Positions 19,077 through 28,755 of a DNA stretch of 64,000 bases are shown here, piece by piece. Numbering within the stretch: position 1 is the first letter of the stretch; each line of letters begins with the position of its first letter. The stretch is from Roseovarius aestuarii. GTDB taxonomy: Bacteria; Pseudomonadota; Alphaproteobacteria; Rhodobacterales; Rhodobacteraceae. A program made the translations under genes and the position numbers. Under the pieces are notes generated by a model. That model made no database searches. It had not been told where the DNA came from and saw only the letters and a list, made by a program, of their open reading frames with translations. The stretch spans positions 186,001-250,000 of the forward strand of contig NZ_JAIMIB010000002.1 in the NCBI RefSeq assembly GCF_019966515.1, read 5' to 3'.

Positions 19077-20948
19077 ATGGCAGACATCGCACAGGAAAAA
19101 TCGCCGAAAACCGGCCATGACGTGATCCAGTCCTATCTCAGGACATTGGATGCGTCTCCGGGTGTTTATCGCATGCTCGATGCGCAGGCGCGGGTGCTTT
19201 ATGTCGGCAAGGCGCGCAACCTGAAAGCCCGGGTTTCCAGCTATGCGCGGCCCACCGGACACACGCCCCGGATCGCCCGCATGATCTCGCAAACTGCGTC
19301 GATGATGTTTCTGACCACCAGAACGGAAACCGAGGCGCTGCTGCTGGAGCAGAACCTGATCAAGCAGCTGAAACCGCATTTCAACGTACTTCTACGCGAC
19401 GATAAAAGCTTTCCGAATATCCTGGTCACCAAATCGCACGACTTCCCGATGATCAAAAAGCATCGCGGCGCGAAAAAGGAAAAGGGCGCCTATTACGGGC
19501 CGTTTGCCGGGGCAGGGGCGGTGAACCGGACACTGGCGCAGTTGCAGCGGGTCTTCCTGCTGCGTAATTGCAGCGACGCGATGTTCGAAAGCCGAACGCG
19601 ACCCTGCTTGCAATACCAGATCAAACGCTGCACCGCGCCCTGCGTCGGCCATATCTCGAAAGCCGACTATGCCGTGACGGTTGCAGATGCGGAACGCTAC
19701 CTGTCGGGCAGGTCGACCGAAATTCAGGCCAAGCTGGCCGCGCAGATGGCCGAGGCGTCAGAGTCGTTGGAATTCGAGAAGGCTGCGGCCCTGCGCGACC
19801 GGATCAAGGCGCTGACGCAGGTACAGACCAATCAGGGGATTAATCCGCGTACGGTTGAGGAAGCCGATATCGTGGCGCTGCATCTTGAGAATGGCCAGGC
19901 CTGCGTGCAGGTGTTTTTTATTCGAGCGGGACAGAATTGGGGCAATCGGGACTTCTACCCGCGTGTGGGTGCAGATGTCGAAGAGGCCGAAGTGCTCGAA
20001 GCGTTCCTGGGCCAGTTTTACGACACCAAGGAACCACCCCGGCAAGTGATCCTGTCGCACCCGATCGAAAATACCGATCTGATGCAGGAGGCGCTGAGCG
20101 GTAAGCTAGGGCGCAAGGTTCAGGTTATCGTGCCGCAGCGGGGCGAAAAGGCCGAGCTGGTCGATGGCGCTACGCGCAACGCCCGTGAAAGCCTTGGCCG
20201 CAAGATGGCCGAGACCGCGACGCAGGCGAAGCTGCTGAAGGGATTGGCCGAAGCGTTTGATCTGGACAAACCGCCTGCCCGGGTCGAGGTGTATGACAAC
20301 AGTCATATCCAGGGTACCAATGCAGTCGGCGCGATGATCGTAGCCGGGCCGGAAGGCCTGATGAAGAACAGCTATCGCAAGTTTAACATCCGCGGCGACG
20401 ATCTGACACCGGGCGATGATTTCGGCATGATGAAAGAAGTGCTAACAAGACGTTTCAAACGCTTGCTCAAAGAGGACCCCGGACGCGATCAGGGGCTCTG
20501 GCCCGACCTGTTGCTGATTGACGGGGGCGCCGGACAAGTCAGCGCGGTGGCCAGCATCATGCGCGAGATGGATGTCGAGGATATCCCGATGGTCGGGGTC
20601 GCCAAGGGTGTGGATCGCGATCATGGCAAAGAGGAGTTTCATCGCATCGGTCAACGGCCGATGGCGTTGCAGCGCAATGACCCGGTTCTCTATTTCATTC
20701 AGCGGCTCAGGGATGAGGCACACCGGTTTGCCATTGGCACTCACCGGGCGAAACGGGCGAAATCGGCCATCGCCAGCCCGCTTGACGAAGTGCCGGGCGT
20801 CGGGGCGGCGCGAAAACGAGCATTGTTGGCGCATTTCGGGTCGGCCAAGGCGGTCAGTCGGGCCAATCTGTCGGACCTCAAGGCGGTCGATGGTGTTTCC
20901 GAGGCATTGGCGCAGAAACTCTATGATTTTTTTCATGAAAAGGGCTGA
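19077..20948 (+). CDS. uvrC: UvrABC excinuclease subunit C
   Basis: 623 residues from the ATG at 19077. UvrC makes both incisions in nucleotide-excision repair. The GIY-YIG 3' nuclease is at the N-terminus ([20 protein letters not shown]), then the cysteine cluster [15 protein letters not shown], the UvrB-binding UVR motif ([16 protein letters not shown]), the RNase H-like 5' nuclease ([17 protein letters not shown]) and a C-terminal tandem HhH ([19 protein letters not shown]). A longer in-frame start at 18963 would add 38 residues without conservation. Confidence 0.97.
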   Translation: MADIAQEKSPKTGHDVIQSYLRTLDASPGVYRMLDAQARVLYVGKARNLKARVSSYARPTGHTPRIARMISQTASMMFLTTRTETEALLLEQNLIKQLKPHFNVLLRDDKSFPNILVTKSHDFPMIKKHRGAKKEKGAYYGPFAGAGAVNRTLAQLQRVFLLRNCSDAMFESRTRPCLQYQIKRCTAPCVGHISKADYAVTVADAERYLSGRSTEIQAKLAAQMAEASESLEFEKAAALRDRIKALTQVQTNQGINPRTVEEADIVALHLENGQACVQVFFIRAGQNWGNRDFYPRVGADVEEAEVLEAFLGQFYDTKEPPRQVILSHPIENTDLMQEALSGKLGRKVQVIVPQRGEKAELVDGATRNARESLGRKMAETATQAKLLKGLAEAFDLDKPPARVEVYDNSHIQGTNAVGAMIVAGPEGLMKNSYRKFNIRGDDLTPGDDFGMMKEVLTRRFKRLLKEDPGRDQGLWPDLLLIDGGAGQVSAVASIMREMDVEDIPMVGVAKGVDRDHGKEEFHRIGQRPMALQRNDPVLYFIQRLRDEAHRFAIGTHRAKRAKSAIASPLDEVPGVGAARKRALLAHFGSAKAVSRANLSDLKAVDGVSEALAQKLYDFFHEKG

Positions 20949-20994
20949 GATCGCAGTGCTTTCCCTTGGGCAAAGATGCAGGTAGAACCAATTC

Positions 20995-21660
20995 ATGACC
21001 TTTACGATCCCAAATATCCTGACGGTTTTCCGGCTGCTTGCGGCGCCGGGAGTGGCCGTGATGTTTCTATATTTTACAAGGCCTTATGCGGATTGGTTCG
21101 CGTTGCTTCTGTTCGTCATGGCGGCGATCACCGATTGGTTCGACGGCCACCTGGCGCGTAGCTGGAAGCAGGAAACCAAGCTTGGCACGATGCTTGATCC
21201 GATCGCTGACAAGGCGATGGTGGTGATCGCTCTGATGGTGATTGTGGGCTATTCCAGCTACTCACCCTGGCTGGTGTTGCCGACGACCGTAATCCTGTTC
21301 CGCGAGGTGTTCGTCTCGGGCCTCAGGGAATATCTGGGCGATACGGCGGGCACCCTGAAGGTGACGAAGCTGGCCAAGTGGAAGACCACCGCGCAAATGG
21401 TTGCGATTGCGGTGCTTTTTTCCCAGGGCGTGTTCGAACATTATTTCGGTATGTCGGTTTTCGGTATGGATGAAACCATGGTAATCGACATTCTGGAAGG
21501 CCGGGAAAAGGATGTTCTGGGCTTGAACTGGAAGCTGGCGGGCATGGAATGGGCTGGGTTTATTGGGTTGTGGCTGTTGTGGATCGCTGCGGGGCTGACG
21601 CTGGTTACCGGGTTTGACTACTTCCAGAAATCAATACCTTATCTCAAGGAGCATTCCTGA
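20995..21660 (+). CDS. pgsA: CDP-diacylglycerol-glycerol-3-phosphate 3-phosphatidyltransferase
   Basis: 221 residues with about five membrane helices. The CDP-alcohol phosphotransferase motif is complete: DWFDGHLARS followed by GTMLDPIADK (residues about 43-69). It makes phosphatidylglycerol-phosphate, the first committed step to PG and cardiolipin, at the inner membrane. The stop overlaps the moaD start by 1 nt, continuing the uvrC-pgsA-moaD-moaE block. Confidence 0.96.
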   Translation: MTFTIPNILTVFRLLAAPGVAVMFLYFTRPYADWFALLLFVMAAITDWFDGHLARSWKQETKLGTMLDPIADKAMVVIALMVIVGYSSYSPWLVLPTTVILFREVFVSGLREYLGDTAGTLKVTKLAKWKTTAQMVAIAVLFSQGVFEHYFGMSVFGMDETMVIDILEGREKDVLGLNWKLAGMEWAGFIGLWLLWIAAGLTLVTGFDYFQKSIPYLKEHS

Positions 21661-21905
21661 TGGATGTGCTGTATTTTGCCTGGGTGCGTGAGCGGATCGG
21701 GGTGCCGAAGGAAAAGATCGACACCGTGCCAGCCACGGTGATGGCGCTTGTCGACGAATTACGGAGCCGGGAGGCGCGGTATGAGGCGGCCTTCGCCGAT
21801 CTGAGCGCGCTGCGGGTGGCGGTGGATCAGGAGCTGAGCGACTTTGATGCGCCACTTGATGGCGCTCGCGAAGTTGCTTTTTTTCCTCCGATGACAGGGG
21901 GTTAG
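21660..21905 (+). CDS. moaD: Molybdopterin synthase sulfur carrier subunit
   Basis: 81 residues of ubiquitin-like fold ending in the diglycine tail FFPPMTGG, which is adenylated and thiocarboxylated by MoeB-type enzymes and donates sulfur to precursor Z. Starts on the pgsA stop codon and is followed by moaE after 3 nt. Confidence 0.95.
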   Translation: MDVLYFAWVRERIGVPKEKIDTVPATVMALVDELRSREARYEAAFADLSALRVAVDQELSDFDAPLDGAREVAFFPPMTGG

Positions 21906-21908
21906 CCC

Positions 21909-22352
21909 ATGGATATCCGGGTGCAGGAGGACCCGTTTGACCTTGGTGTGGAGACCAGCGCTTTTGCCGCTCGACAAAAAGGCATGGGCGCCATCGTGAC
22001 CTTTACCGGCGTCGTGCGGGATCTGGATGAGGGTGTCCTGCACGCGATGGAGATCGAGCATTACCCCGGCATGACCGAAAAAGCCCTTCAAAAGATCGCG
22101 GAAGAGGCCACAAGCCGTTGGAAACTTGGCGATATCATGATCATTCATCGCCACGGTATACTAAAGGCGCAAGAGATGATCATGATGGTCGCCACGTCTT
22201 CGCGCCATCGGGTTGATGCCTTTCAGGCGGCTGAATTTCTGATGGATTTCCTCAAGTCGCGCGCGCCGTTCTGGAAAAAGGAAGCCAGCGGGACAGCTGC
22301 CGATTGGGTGGCCGCGCGGGATGAGGATGAGGACGCGCTGAAACGCTGGTAG
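21909..22352 (+). CDS. moaE: Molybdopterin synthase catalytic subunit
   Basis: 147 residues. With MoaD it inserts the dithiolene sulfurs of molybdopterin. FTGVVRD near residue 35, MEIEHYPGM near 52, IIHRHG near 78 and the catalytic lysine region RAPFWKKE near 118 are visible. moaA, for the first step of the pathway, lies 19 kb downstream on the minus strand. Confidence 0.96.
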   Translation: MDIRVQEDPFDLGVETSAFAARQKGMGAIVTFTGVVRDLDEGVLHAMEIEHYPGMTEKALQKIAEEATSRWKLGDIMIIHRHGILKAQEMIMMVATSSRHRVDAFQAAEFLMDFLKSRAPFWKKEASGTAADWVAARDEDEDALKRW

Positions 22353-22396
22353 TTACGTACGTCCCGTACATTCCGTACGTGCAAAGCGTACGTAAA
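22353..22396. repeat. CGTAC-rich inverted repeat downstream of moaE
   Basis: Immediately after the moaE stop, the arms TTACGTACG (22353-22361) and CGTACGTAA (22387-22395) form a 9-bp inverted repeat, and CGTAC occurs four or more times in 44 bases. No T run follows, so it is not a standard terminator; it may be a protein-binding site or a slow hairpin. Confidence 0.55.
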
Positions 22397-22620
22397 CCGT
22401 GATCATGACCGGTCAGGAGTGGCGTTGCGGCTATGCCCTTTCCGCCGCGCCTTCATTCAAGGTCAGCATGAGCTTCATTGAATTCGTCTGATAGCGCGAT
22501 GTTCTGGTGGCGTGGGCGTATGTCCCGTAGATTTCGGTAGAAATGACGTGAGGTTCTGGTTGATCGTTCCGCTCGCGCGCCGGATGCTGCCATGAAATTG
22601 TTTGACGGGACGAGGCAGGA

Positions 22621-22911
22621 ATGAGCGACGTGGTGCAGGCCTATATCAACAATTTGCAACCCAAGGCGGCGGGGCAGATCAGGGGTACGGCAAAGCTGGT
22701 GATCACCGGCGAGGGTAGCGTGATGCTGGACGAGGCCGGCGCCCGGCCCGGGGAAGGCCAGGCCGATGTGGTGCTGATCGCCAGCGATGCGGTGTTCCGC
22801 GATATCCTGTCGGGTGATCTGAACCCGGTGATGGCCTACATGTCAGGCAAGCTGAAGGTCGAGGGCAACGCTCAGCGGGCGCTGAAAGTGAGCGGTATTC
22901 TGACCGGGTAA
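22621..22911 (+). CDS. SCP2 sterol-binding domain protein
   Basis: 96 residues of the SCP2 fold, probably binding an acyl chain or hydrophobic ligand. The core pattern is GTAKLVITGEGSVMLDEAGA, then ADVVLIASDAVFRDILSG and AYMSGKLKVEGN, a family hallmark. GACGAGGCAGGA lies before the ATG. Single gene between moaE and the phosphoribosyl cluster. Partner and ligand unknown. Confidence 0.88.
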   Translation: MSDVVQAYINNLQPKAAGQIRGTAKLVITGEGSVMLDEAGARPGEGQADVVLIASDAVFRDILSGDLNPVMAYMSGKLKVEGNAQRALKVSGILTG

Positions 22912-23218
22912 AGGCAGTATAAATTCTTCCGTTTTGGGTAGGTAGGCGAGGTGGCCAATTTTACGGAGGTCTGGTTCGAGCCCATTGTGATAAATGCTGC
23001 AACCTCAATGAATGGCAGTAATGGGTTTTCCAGTTCCGTCATCTCTCTTCGTTTAAAGGATTCCGAAGATCGCGACATTCAACGACGCTGCATAGGGTCC
23101 GTTCTGTTGCTTGGCAGGTTTCTATTTCCAGAAGTTATGCTGGAATAAAGACTATAAATTTTCTAAATTCACATGCCGATGATACCGTTCGTCAAGACCT
23201 ACGGTATTGGGGCTAGAA
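22912..23218. other. Intergenic region ahead of the phosphoribosyl cluster
   Basis: About 307 bases with lower GC than the flanks. A 65-codon plus-strand frame (22951-23148) has no recognisable domain and I do not support it. A T-loop-like GGTTCGAGCCC at 22974 is not part of a foldable tRNA. The promoter of the downstream operon is expected here. Confidence 0.4.
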
Positions 23219-23980
23219 ATGAACCGACACGACTTTCGACAAAATTTCAGGGCATCCGGTCCGGTCGTTCTTCCGGTTATCCATGTGCTTGACGTAGAAC
23301 AGGCGCAAAGGAACATCCGGGCCGCTATCGACGGAGAGTGCCCCGGCGTTTTTCTGATCAACCACGATTTCGAAAAAGACAAGCTGGTCCCGATCATCAG
23401 GGAAATGCGTCAGACGTTTCCGGATTACTGGATCGGCGTGAATTTCCTGGCCGTGACGGGCAAGTTCGCCTTCCCAATTCTGGGCCAGCTACAGGCCGAG
23501 GGTGTTCAGGTTGACGGCTACTGGGCCGACGATGCGCGGATAGATGAACGCAGATCCGAGGATGATCAGCTTGAGGCGGAAGAGATCGCCGATATCCGCA
23601 ATGAGAGCGGTTGGACCGGGCTGTATATCGGTGGCACTGCGTTCAAGAAACAGCGCGAGGTAGAACCTTCCCATTATGCCATAAGCGCCCGTATTGCCAC
23701 ACGCTACATGGATGTCGTGGTGACGTCTGGCGTGGCGACCGGCCATGCCGCAGATGTGGGCAAAATAGAAATCTTTCGCGAAAATTGCGGTGATGCGGCT
23801 CTTGGCCTTGCCTCGGGCATCACACCCGAAAACGCAGCGCAATATGCTGATGCGGTTGATCTTTTCATGGTTGCAACAGGGATCAATTTCGAAGGGGATT
23901 TCTACAATATCGACCTCGATCGCCTGAAACACCTCATGAGCCTGACACAGAGACAAGGGAGCACATCAAATGACGCATGA
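23219..23980 (+). CDS. TIM-barrel protein, BtpA/SgcQ-like
   Basis: 253 residues (start at 23219; an in-frame TTG lies 12 nt upstream). The pattern is an (alpha/beta)8 barrel: VLPVIHVLDVEQAQRNIRAA at the start, IGVNFLA, GLYIGGTAFKK, MDVVVTSGVATGHAADVG and, near the end, LGLASGITPENAAQYADAVD with DLFMVATGI. The last two resemble the phosphate-binding loops of BtpA-like and phosphoribosyl-isomerase barrels. The reaction is unknown. It overlaps the phosphoribosyltransferase gene by 11 nt, and the link to PRPP enzymes suggests a phosphoribosylated ligand (inference). Confidence 0.7.
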   Translation: MNRHDFRQNFRASGPVVLPVIHVLDVEQAQRNIRAAIDGECPGVFLINHDFEKDKLVPIIREMRQTFPDYWIGVNFLAVTGKFAFPILGQLQAEGVQVDGYWADDARIDERRSEDDQLEAEEIADIRNESGWTGLYIGGTAFKKQREVEPSHYAISARIATRYMDVVVTSGVATGHAADVGKIEIFRENCGDAALGLASGITPENAAQYADAVDLFMVATGINFEGDFYNIDLDRLKHLMSLTQRQGSTSNDA

Positions 23981-24590
23981 CAAAGGACCCAGAGACGACC
24001 GTTGGTACTTCTCGCTCATGGCGCCCAACACCAAGGGCGATAAATTCGCGTGGCTGGATCCAACCTCCATCTACATCAACGGCAAGGCCTATCACGATCT
24101 GCTGGATGATCTGTGTGCCGATCTGGATACGGACGAGATTGATGTTGTGGCGGGCCTTGATGCTATGGGCTTTGTACTGGCGGCGGGTATTGCCGCACGG
24201 ATCGGCCGCGGGTTTCTGCCCATTCGCAAGGCCGGTAAGCTCTGCGTCGACACGGACAGTTCCACCATGACCAACTATTCCGGCAAGACGCAGAATATGG
24301 AAATGCGCCTGCCTGCTTTCGCGCCAGGCACCCGGGTGTTGCTGGTGGATCAATGGGTGGAAACCGGTGGCACGATGCAAGGTGCCGTTCAACTGGTCGA
24401 GCAGCAAAAAGGCGTTGTCGCGGGCATGGTTGCCGTGGTCATTGAAGATAATGACGCCACGGCCGAATATCGTAGGAGATACAAATGCGTCACGGCCATT
24501 CAGCCGGGCACCGAGTGGCAGCGACAGGCCAACGCGCAGTATCTTGAAAGCTTCAAGACCTACAAACCCGAGATGGCATTCCCGGTGTAA
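23970..24590 (+). CDS. Phosphoribosyltransferase, adenine-PRT-like type I fold
   Basis: 206 residues. The PRPP-binding loop is VLLVDQWVETGGTMQGAV (about residues 114-131), matching the type I consensus VLLVDDxxxTGGT except that the second aspartate is glutamine. GLDAMGFVLAAGIAARIGRGFLP near residue 62 is the PPi loop seen in adenine/xanthine PRTs. The N-terminal 50 residues (DRWYFSLMAPNTKGDKFAWLD) are unlike standard Apt. The base substrate is unknown. AAGGGAG precedes the ATG. Encoded between the TIM barrel and a PRPP synthetase. Confidence 0.78.
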   Translation: MTHDKGPRDDRWYFSLMAPNTKGDKFAWLDPTSIYINGKAYHDLLDDLCADLDTDEIDVVAGLDAMGFVLAAGIAARIGRGFLPIRKAGKLCVDTDSSTMTNYSGKTQNMEMRLPAFAPGTRVLLVDQWVETGGTMQGAVQLVEQQKGVVAGMVAVVIEDNDATAEYRRRYKCVTAIQPGTEWQRQANAQYLESFKTYKPEMAFPV

Positions 24591-24651
24591 CAGCCCGGGA
24601 CTGTCCCCAGACACGCACTTCTGAAAACTTAACTGAAAAGGGACTCGACAG

Positions 24652-25584
24652 ATGAAAATTGTCTGTGGAAACAGCAACCGTCCGCTTGCAGAGGCAATTG
24701 CCGCGTATATGAAAGTACCGCTGGCGGAGTGCAATGTGCGCCGCTTTGCCGATGAAGAAGTGTTCGTCCAGATACAGGAAAACGTGCGCGGCGACGATGT
24801 TTATGTCATTCAATCGACCTCGTATCCCGCCAACGACAACCTGATGGAATTGCTGGTGTTGATTGACGCCCTGCGCCGGGCGTCGGCGGGGCAGATCACC
24901 GCTGTGATCCCCTATTTCGGCTACGCGCGGCAGGATCGCAAACCGGCGCCGCGCACCCCGATTTCGGCCAAGCTGGTGGCGAATATCATCACCCATGCGG
25001 GCGCTGACCGGGTGCTGACAATGGATTTGCACGCGGGTCAGATTCAGGGATTTTTTGATATTCCGACCGACAATCTCTTTGCCGTGCCCGAAATCGCCCG
25101 GGATATCGAACAGCAAAACAGCCGTGACAATGTCATGGTCGTGTCGCCCGATGTGGGCGGTGTGGTGCGTGCGCGTGGTTTGGCCAAACGTATTTCCAGC
25201 CCGCTGGCCATTGTCGACAAAAGGCGTGACAAGCCCGGATCCTCGGAAGTGATGAACATCATCGGTGATGTGAGCGGAAAATCCTGTGTGCTGGTCGATG
25301 ATATCATCGATTCAGGCGGAACCCTGTGCAATGCCGCGACCGCCCTGTTGGAAAACGGTGCTGCCGATGTATCCGCCTACATCACGCATGGTGTCCTGTC
25401 CGGCCAAGCGGTAGAGCGGATCGACGCTTCAGACCTGTCCTCACTGGTGATCACAGATACGATTTGTGCCACCGAGGCTGTCAAGGCATCCTCGACCATC
25501 CGCACCATTTCCATCGCACCGATGTTTGCAAAAGCCATCACGCGCATCGCCAACGGAGAATCCGTCAGCGTCCTGTTCGAATAG
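24652..25584 (+). CDS. prs: Ribose-phosphate pyrophosphokinase (PRPP synthetase)
   Basis: 310 residues, full length. Makes PRPP from ribose 5-phosphate and [27 protein letters not shown], the ATP-side [10 protein letters not shown] near residue 92, the metal site [12 protein letters not shown] near 123, and the PRPP loop [12 protein letters not shown] near 211 are all intact. AAGGGACTCGACAG precedes the ATG. Because it follows a phosphoribosyltransferase gene and does not sit with housekeeping genes, it may be a second, pathway-specific copy; this needs the rest of the genome. Confidence 0.94.
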   Translation: MKIVCGNSNRPLAEAIAAYMKVPLAECNVRRFADEEVFVQIQENVRGDDVYVIQSTSYPANDNLMELLVLIDALRRASAGQITAVIPYFGYARQDRKPAPRTPISAKLVANIITHAGADRVLTMDLHAGQIQGFFDIPTDNLFAVPEIARDIEQQNSRDNVMVVSPDVGGVVRARGLAKRISSPLAIVDKRRDKPGSSEVMNIIGDVSGKSCVLVDDIIDSGGTLCNAATALLENGAADVSAYITHGVLSGQAVERIDASDLSSLVITDTICATEAVKASSTIRTISIAPMFAKAITRIANGESVSVLFE

Positions 25585-25658
25585 CCTGTCGACGCAAGAA
25601 TTGCATTCACAGTTTTAATGATTGCTTGTTTATCATTTTGGATGTTAATGTATCTGGC

Positions 25659-26543
25659 ATGCGTGTGGTCAACCTTTCAACCGAGCTTCTGCGAACATTC
25701 GTAACAGTTATCGAGGTGGAGAGTTTCACCCGCGCCGCGGAGATCCTGGGGCGGACGCAACCCGCGATCAGCCTGCAGGTGAAGCGGCTGGAGCAGATGG
25801 TCGGCTACGATCTGATCATGCGGAAGGGCAAGGACATCTCCCTGACGGAGCGCGGTGAGGCCCTGGCGACCCATGCGCGGCAAATCCTGCGCCTGAACGA
25901 TCTCGCAGTGGCGCAGTTCGAACATCAGAAACAATCTGCCAAATTGCGCGTCGGCTTGCCGGTGGACTATGCGGTCAACACGCTTCAAGCCTGTCTGACC
26001 GATGTGGTGCGGCAATATTCCGATGTCCAGATCGAGATACGCTGTGATTTGTCCAAGCATCTTCTTTCAGCCCTGCGCAGCAATGAAATCGACATAGCCG
26101 TGGCGCTCTTTGACGGCGACGATCAGCAATTCCTGTTCCGTAACTGGAAAGAACAGCCCATTTGGGTCGGGGCCACGGATTTCGAAATCCCTGAACAGTC
26201 CGATATCCCGCTTGTGGTCCACCCCTATGGCTGCGTCTATCGGGACCGTATGGCCACCGCCCTGAAACTGGCCGGGCAGAACTGGCGCATCGCCTATTCC
26301 AGCCCTGGCATCGGCGGTGTTCAACATGCGGTACGCGACGGGTTGGGCCTGTCTTGCCTGACGGGCCCCACGGTCCTGAGTGGCATGCGCAGGTTTTCCG
26401 AAAAAGACGGGCTTCCCGCATTGCCCCCCTTGCATATTGGCCTTTTTGCGCGGCAGGCGCAGCTAGGCGCGGGCGGTTACGCCGCAATCGATGCCATTGT
26501 GGCAACGCTTGAATCGCAATCCGCAGACATCAATGCAGGATAA
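25659..26543 (+). CDS. LysR-type transcriptional regulator
   Basis: 294 residues from the ATG at 25659. N-terminal winged helix-turn-helix: LLRTFVTVIEVESFTRAAEI, then LGRTQPAISLQVKRLEQMVG and RKGKDISLTERGEAL. The C-terminal effector domain starts at KLRVGLPVDYAV. It lies between prs and the ABC transporter on the same strand, with 74 and 146 nt gaps, and probably controls one or both in response to the transported compound. The inducer is unknown. Confidence 0.9.
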   Translation: MRVVNLSTELLRTFVTVIEVESFTRAAEILGRTQPAISLQVKRLEQMVGYDLIMRKGKDISLTERGEALATHARQILRLNDLAVAQFEHQKQSAKLRVGLPVDYAVNTLQACLTDVVRQYSDVQIEIRCDLSKHLLSALRSNEIDIAVALFDGDDQQFLFRNWKEQPIWVGATDFEIPEQSDIPLVVHPYGCVYRDRMATALKLAGQNWRIAYSSPGIGGVQHAVRDGLGLSCLTGPTVLSGMRRFSEKDGLPALPPLHIGLFARQAQLGAGGYAAIDAIVATLESQSADINAG

Positions 26544-26689
26544 GCATCCGTAATGCGATCATATTAACGATAAATTTCCTTTTGAGACTCCACTGGAATA
26601 TCCTTCGATAAAATCTGCTGCAAAATACAAATCTTGAAAGCGGCGCCGCGCCAAAGAAGACGTCGCAGGGTAACTTGGAGGAAATATAG

Positions 26690-27829
26690 ATGAAGCCGAA
26701 GCACATGAAATCCAGTCCGCTGACACCGACACGCCGCGATCTGCTGCGGATCGGGGGCGGCATTGCCCTGTCGGCACCGTTCGTTGGCCGGGCCTGGGCC
26801 TCGACCACGGAAATCAACATGTTGGCCTGGTATGGTCATGGTGAGTCGGACATGGTCGGTGCATTCGAAGAAGCGAACAACGTCAAGTTCGTTCCCAAGT
26901 ATTACGCAGGCGGCGACAATATGCTGGCCCTGATCGCACAATCTCCTCCGGGAACCTACGACATCATCCTGTCGGATGCCGAATTCGTGCAGCAGCTCAA
27001 CGCCGCCGAGTACATCGAAGAACTGAACCCGGCTGACTATCCTTTTGATGATATGCTGCACGAGGACTTCACCAAGTTCCCCGGCCACTGGGCCGATGAC
27101 AAGCTTTATTCCATGATGGTCCGTGGTGGTCACCTGGGCGTGTCCTATAACACCACGGCCGCATCGGCGGAAGAAGCGGCAAGCTATGACGTGTTCTGGA
27201 AAGAGAGCATGCAAGGCAAAGTCGGACATTTCGACTGGCACCTGCCCAGTCTGGGCATGATGAGCCTCAAGAATGGCAATGGCGCCGGGCTTTGGGATCT
27301 GGATGAAGCGGCCTGGGCAGCTGTTCAGGACACAACGCTGTCTCTGCGACCCCAAGTCGGTGGTTTCTTTGACTATGGTGGTACATTCAACGGCCTGAAG
27401 AATGGTGAAATGCTGGCCATGTGCGGTATCGGCGACTGGATCACCGGTGTGCTTGAACGTGACGGCGCGCCGGTTGCCTCGACCATCCCGAACGAAGGCG
27501 GCATTCAGTTCACCGAAAGCTATTCTATCGGCAAAGACAGCGACAAGGCCGATATCTGTACCAGTTTCATCCAGTATATGCTGTCGCCTGAAGGTCAGGT
27601 GAAATCGGCGCAGATGGTGGCTTATCCAGGCTTCTGCATCACCAAGGCGGGGCGTGCGGCCCTGATTGAGCAGGATCCGAAAGAGGCCAAGCGCAGCCAT
27701 CAGATGGAGGGCATGGCGAACGATCCCATTGCCCTGATCAATGACGGCCGGATTCACTATCGTGATCTACCGCAGCAGCAGTCGCTGGAGGACTGGAACG
27801 ACTTCTGGTCCGAATACAAGAACGCCTGA
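26690..27829 (+). CDS. PotD/PotF-type ABC substrate-binding protein with Tat-like signal
   Basis: 379 residues. The N-terminus has a twin-arginine motif TRRDLLRIGGGIALSAPFV ending near ASTTE, so it is probably exported folded. The mature part has the spermidine/putrescine-binding-protein fold: INMLAWYGHGESDMVGAFEE, then VKFVPKYYAGGDNMLALIAQ and YDIILSDAEFV. AGGAAATATAG precedes the ATG. The operon context (a phosphoribosyl cassette and an imidase-like hydrolase) suggests a ligand other than a polyamine; that is inference. Confidence 0.88.
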   Translation: MKPKHMKSSPLTPTRRDLLRIGGGIALSAPFVGRAWASTTEINMLAWYGHGESDMVGAFEEANNVKFVPKYYAGGDNMLALIAQSPPGTYDIILSDAEFVQQLNAAEYIEELNPADYPFDDMLHEDFTKFPGHWADDKLYSMMVRGGHLGVSYNTTAASAEEAASYDVFWKESMQGKVGHFDWHLPSLGMMSLKNGNGAGLWDLDEAAWAAVQDTTLSLRPQVGGFFDYGGTFNGLKNGEMLAMCGIGDWITGVLERDGAPVASTIPNEGGIQFTESYSIGKDSDKADICTSFIQYMLSPEGQVKSAQMVAYPGFCITKAGRAALIEQDPKEAKRSHQMEGMANDPIALINDGRIHYRDLPQQQSLEDWNDFWSEYKNA

Positions 27830-27906
27830 TCGGCCAATACCGACCATAAAACCAGAGAGCGACCTGAGCTGGGCCGTTCCACCAAGGAAAAAAGGCCACA
27901 CGTCCC

Positions 27907-28755
27907 TTGAAGCGCAAGTTTGATCTCTATGCCATGACATGGCGGCTGCCGATCATCTTCTGGCAGTTCCTGTTCTTTGTCGGGCCGCTTCTGTTCATGG
28001 TGGCGATCTCGTTCTTCGTGGTGAAGAACTACCGCATGACCGAAGCCTTAGAGATGGTGAACTGGCAGAAGATGCTGTCGCGCAACTATTTCTGGGACAG
28101 CTATTGGTACACTATTTTCATCGCAGGCGTCAGTACCACGGTGGCGATGGTCCTTGCTTTTCCGGCGTCCTTTGCGCTGGCGTTTCGCGCCTCTGACAAT
28201 CTGCGCCGCTGGGCGATTTTCCTGCTGATCATCCCGTTTTTCACCTCCTATCTGGTGCGCACATTCTCCTGGTACGTGATTTTGGCCGAAAGCGGCGTGG
28301 TCAATGCGATGTTGGGACAGATCGGGCTTGGGCCGTTCAAGATGCTCAACACCCATTTCGGTACGGTTGTCGGATATCTGACTCTGACCTTGCCCCTTGT
28401 CATGATCCTGCAGACCGTCACCATGGCGAACGTCGACAAGACGCTGATTGAGGCCGCGCGCAACCTAGGATGCAAACCGCTCGCCACCATCTGGCGCGTG
28501 GTGCTGCCCCTGTCAAAAACCGGACTGATCATTGCCGCCCTCTTTTGCTTCATCCTGTCCTTCGGGGATTTCGTGGCACCGTTCTATTTGGGCGGTTCAC
28601 AAGAGCCGACGTTGCCGATCCTGATCCTTGACACCACCAAATCAGGCCAGCAATGGCCGCGGGCCGCTGTCGTTGCAATCATGATGATGGGCACCCTCTT
28701 TGCGATCGCCTTCGCCGCGATCGCTCTGGCCTACAGAAAAGGGGGTGCGCGATGA
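27907..28755 (+). CDS. ABC transporter permease, PotB/PotH-type
   Basis: 282 residues from a TTG start with AAGGAAAAAAGG upstream; an ATG nine codons in (27934) is an alternative. Six membrane helices and the EAA cytoplasmic loop EAARNLGCKPLATIWRVVLP near residue 180. Inner-membrane half of the importer. It overlaps the second permease gene by 4 nt. Confidence 0.9.
   Translation: MKRKFDLYAMTWRLPIIFWQFLFFVGPLLFMVAISFFVVKNYRMTEALEMVNWQKMLSRNYFWDSYWYTIFIAGVSTTVAMVLAFPASFALAFRASDNLRRWAIFLLIIPFFTSYLVRTFSWYVILAESGVVNAMLGQIGLGPFKMLNTHFGTVVGYLTLTLPLVMILQTVTMANVDKTLIEAARNLGCKPLATIWRVVLPLSKTGLIIAALFCFILSFGDFVAPFYLGGSQEPTLPILILDTTKSGQQWPRAAVVAIMMMGTLFAIAFAAIALAYRKGGAR

Noticed and set aside
22960..23010. 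tRNA-like T-loop GGTTCGAGCCC
   Set aside because: The flanking bases do not pair as a T-stem, and no acceptor or anticodon stem can be formed.
22951..23148. 65-codon frame upstream of the TIM-barrel gene
   Set aside because: No recognisable domain and no convincing ribosome-binding site; composition is unlike real genes here.
26582..26612. TTGAGA/GATAAA promoter-like pair before the PotD-like receptor
   Set aside because: The 19-nt spacer and weak hexamers are not distinguishable from chance without transcript data.
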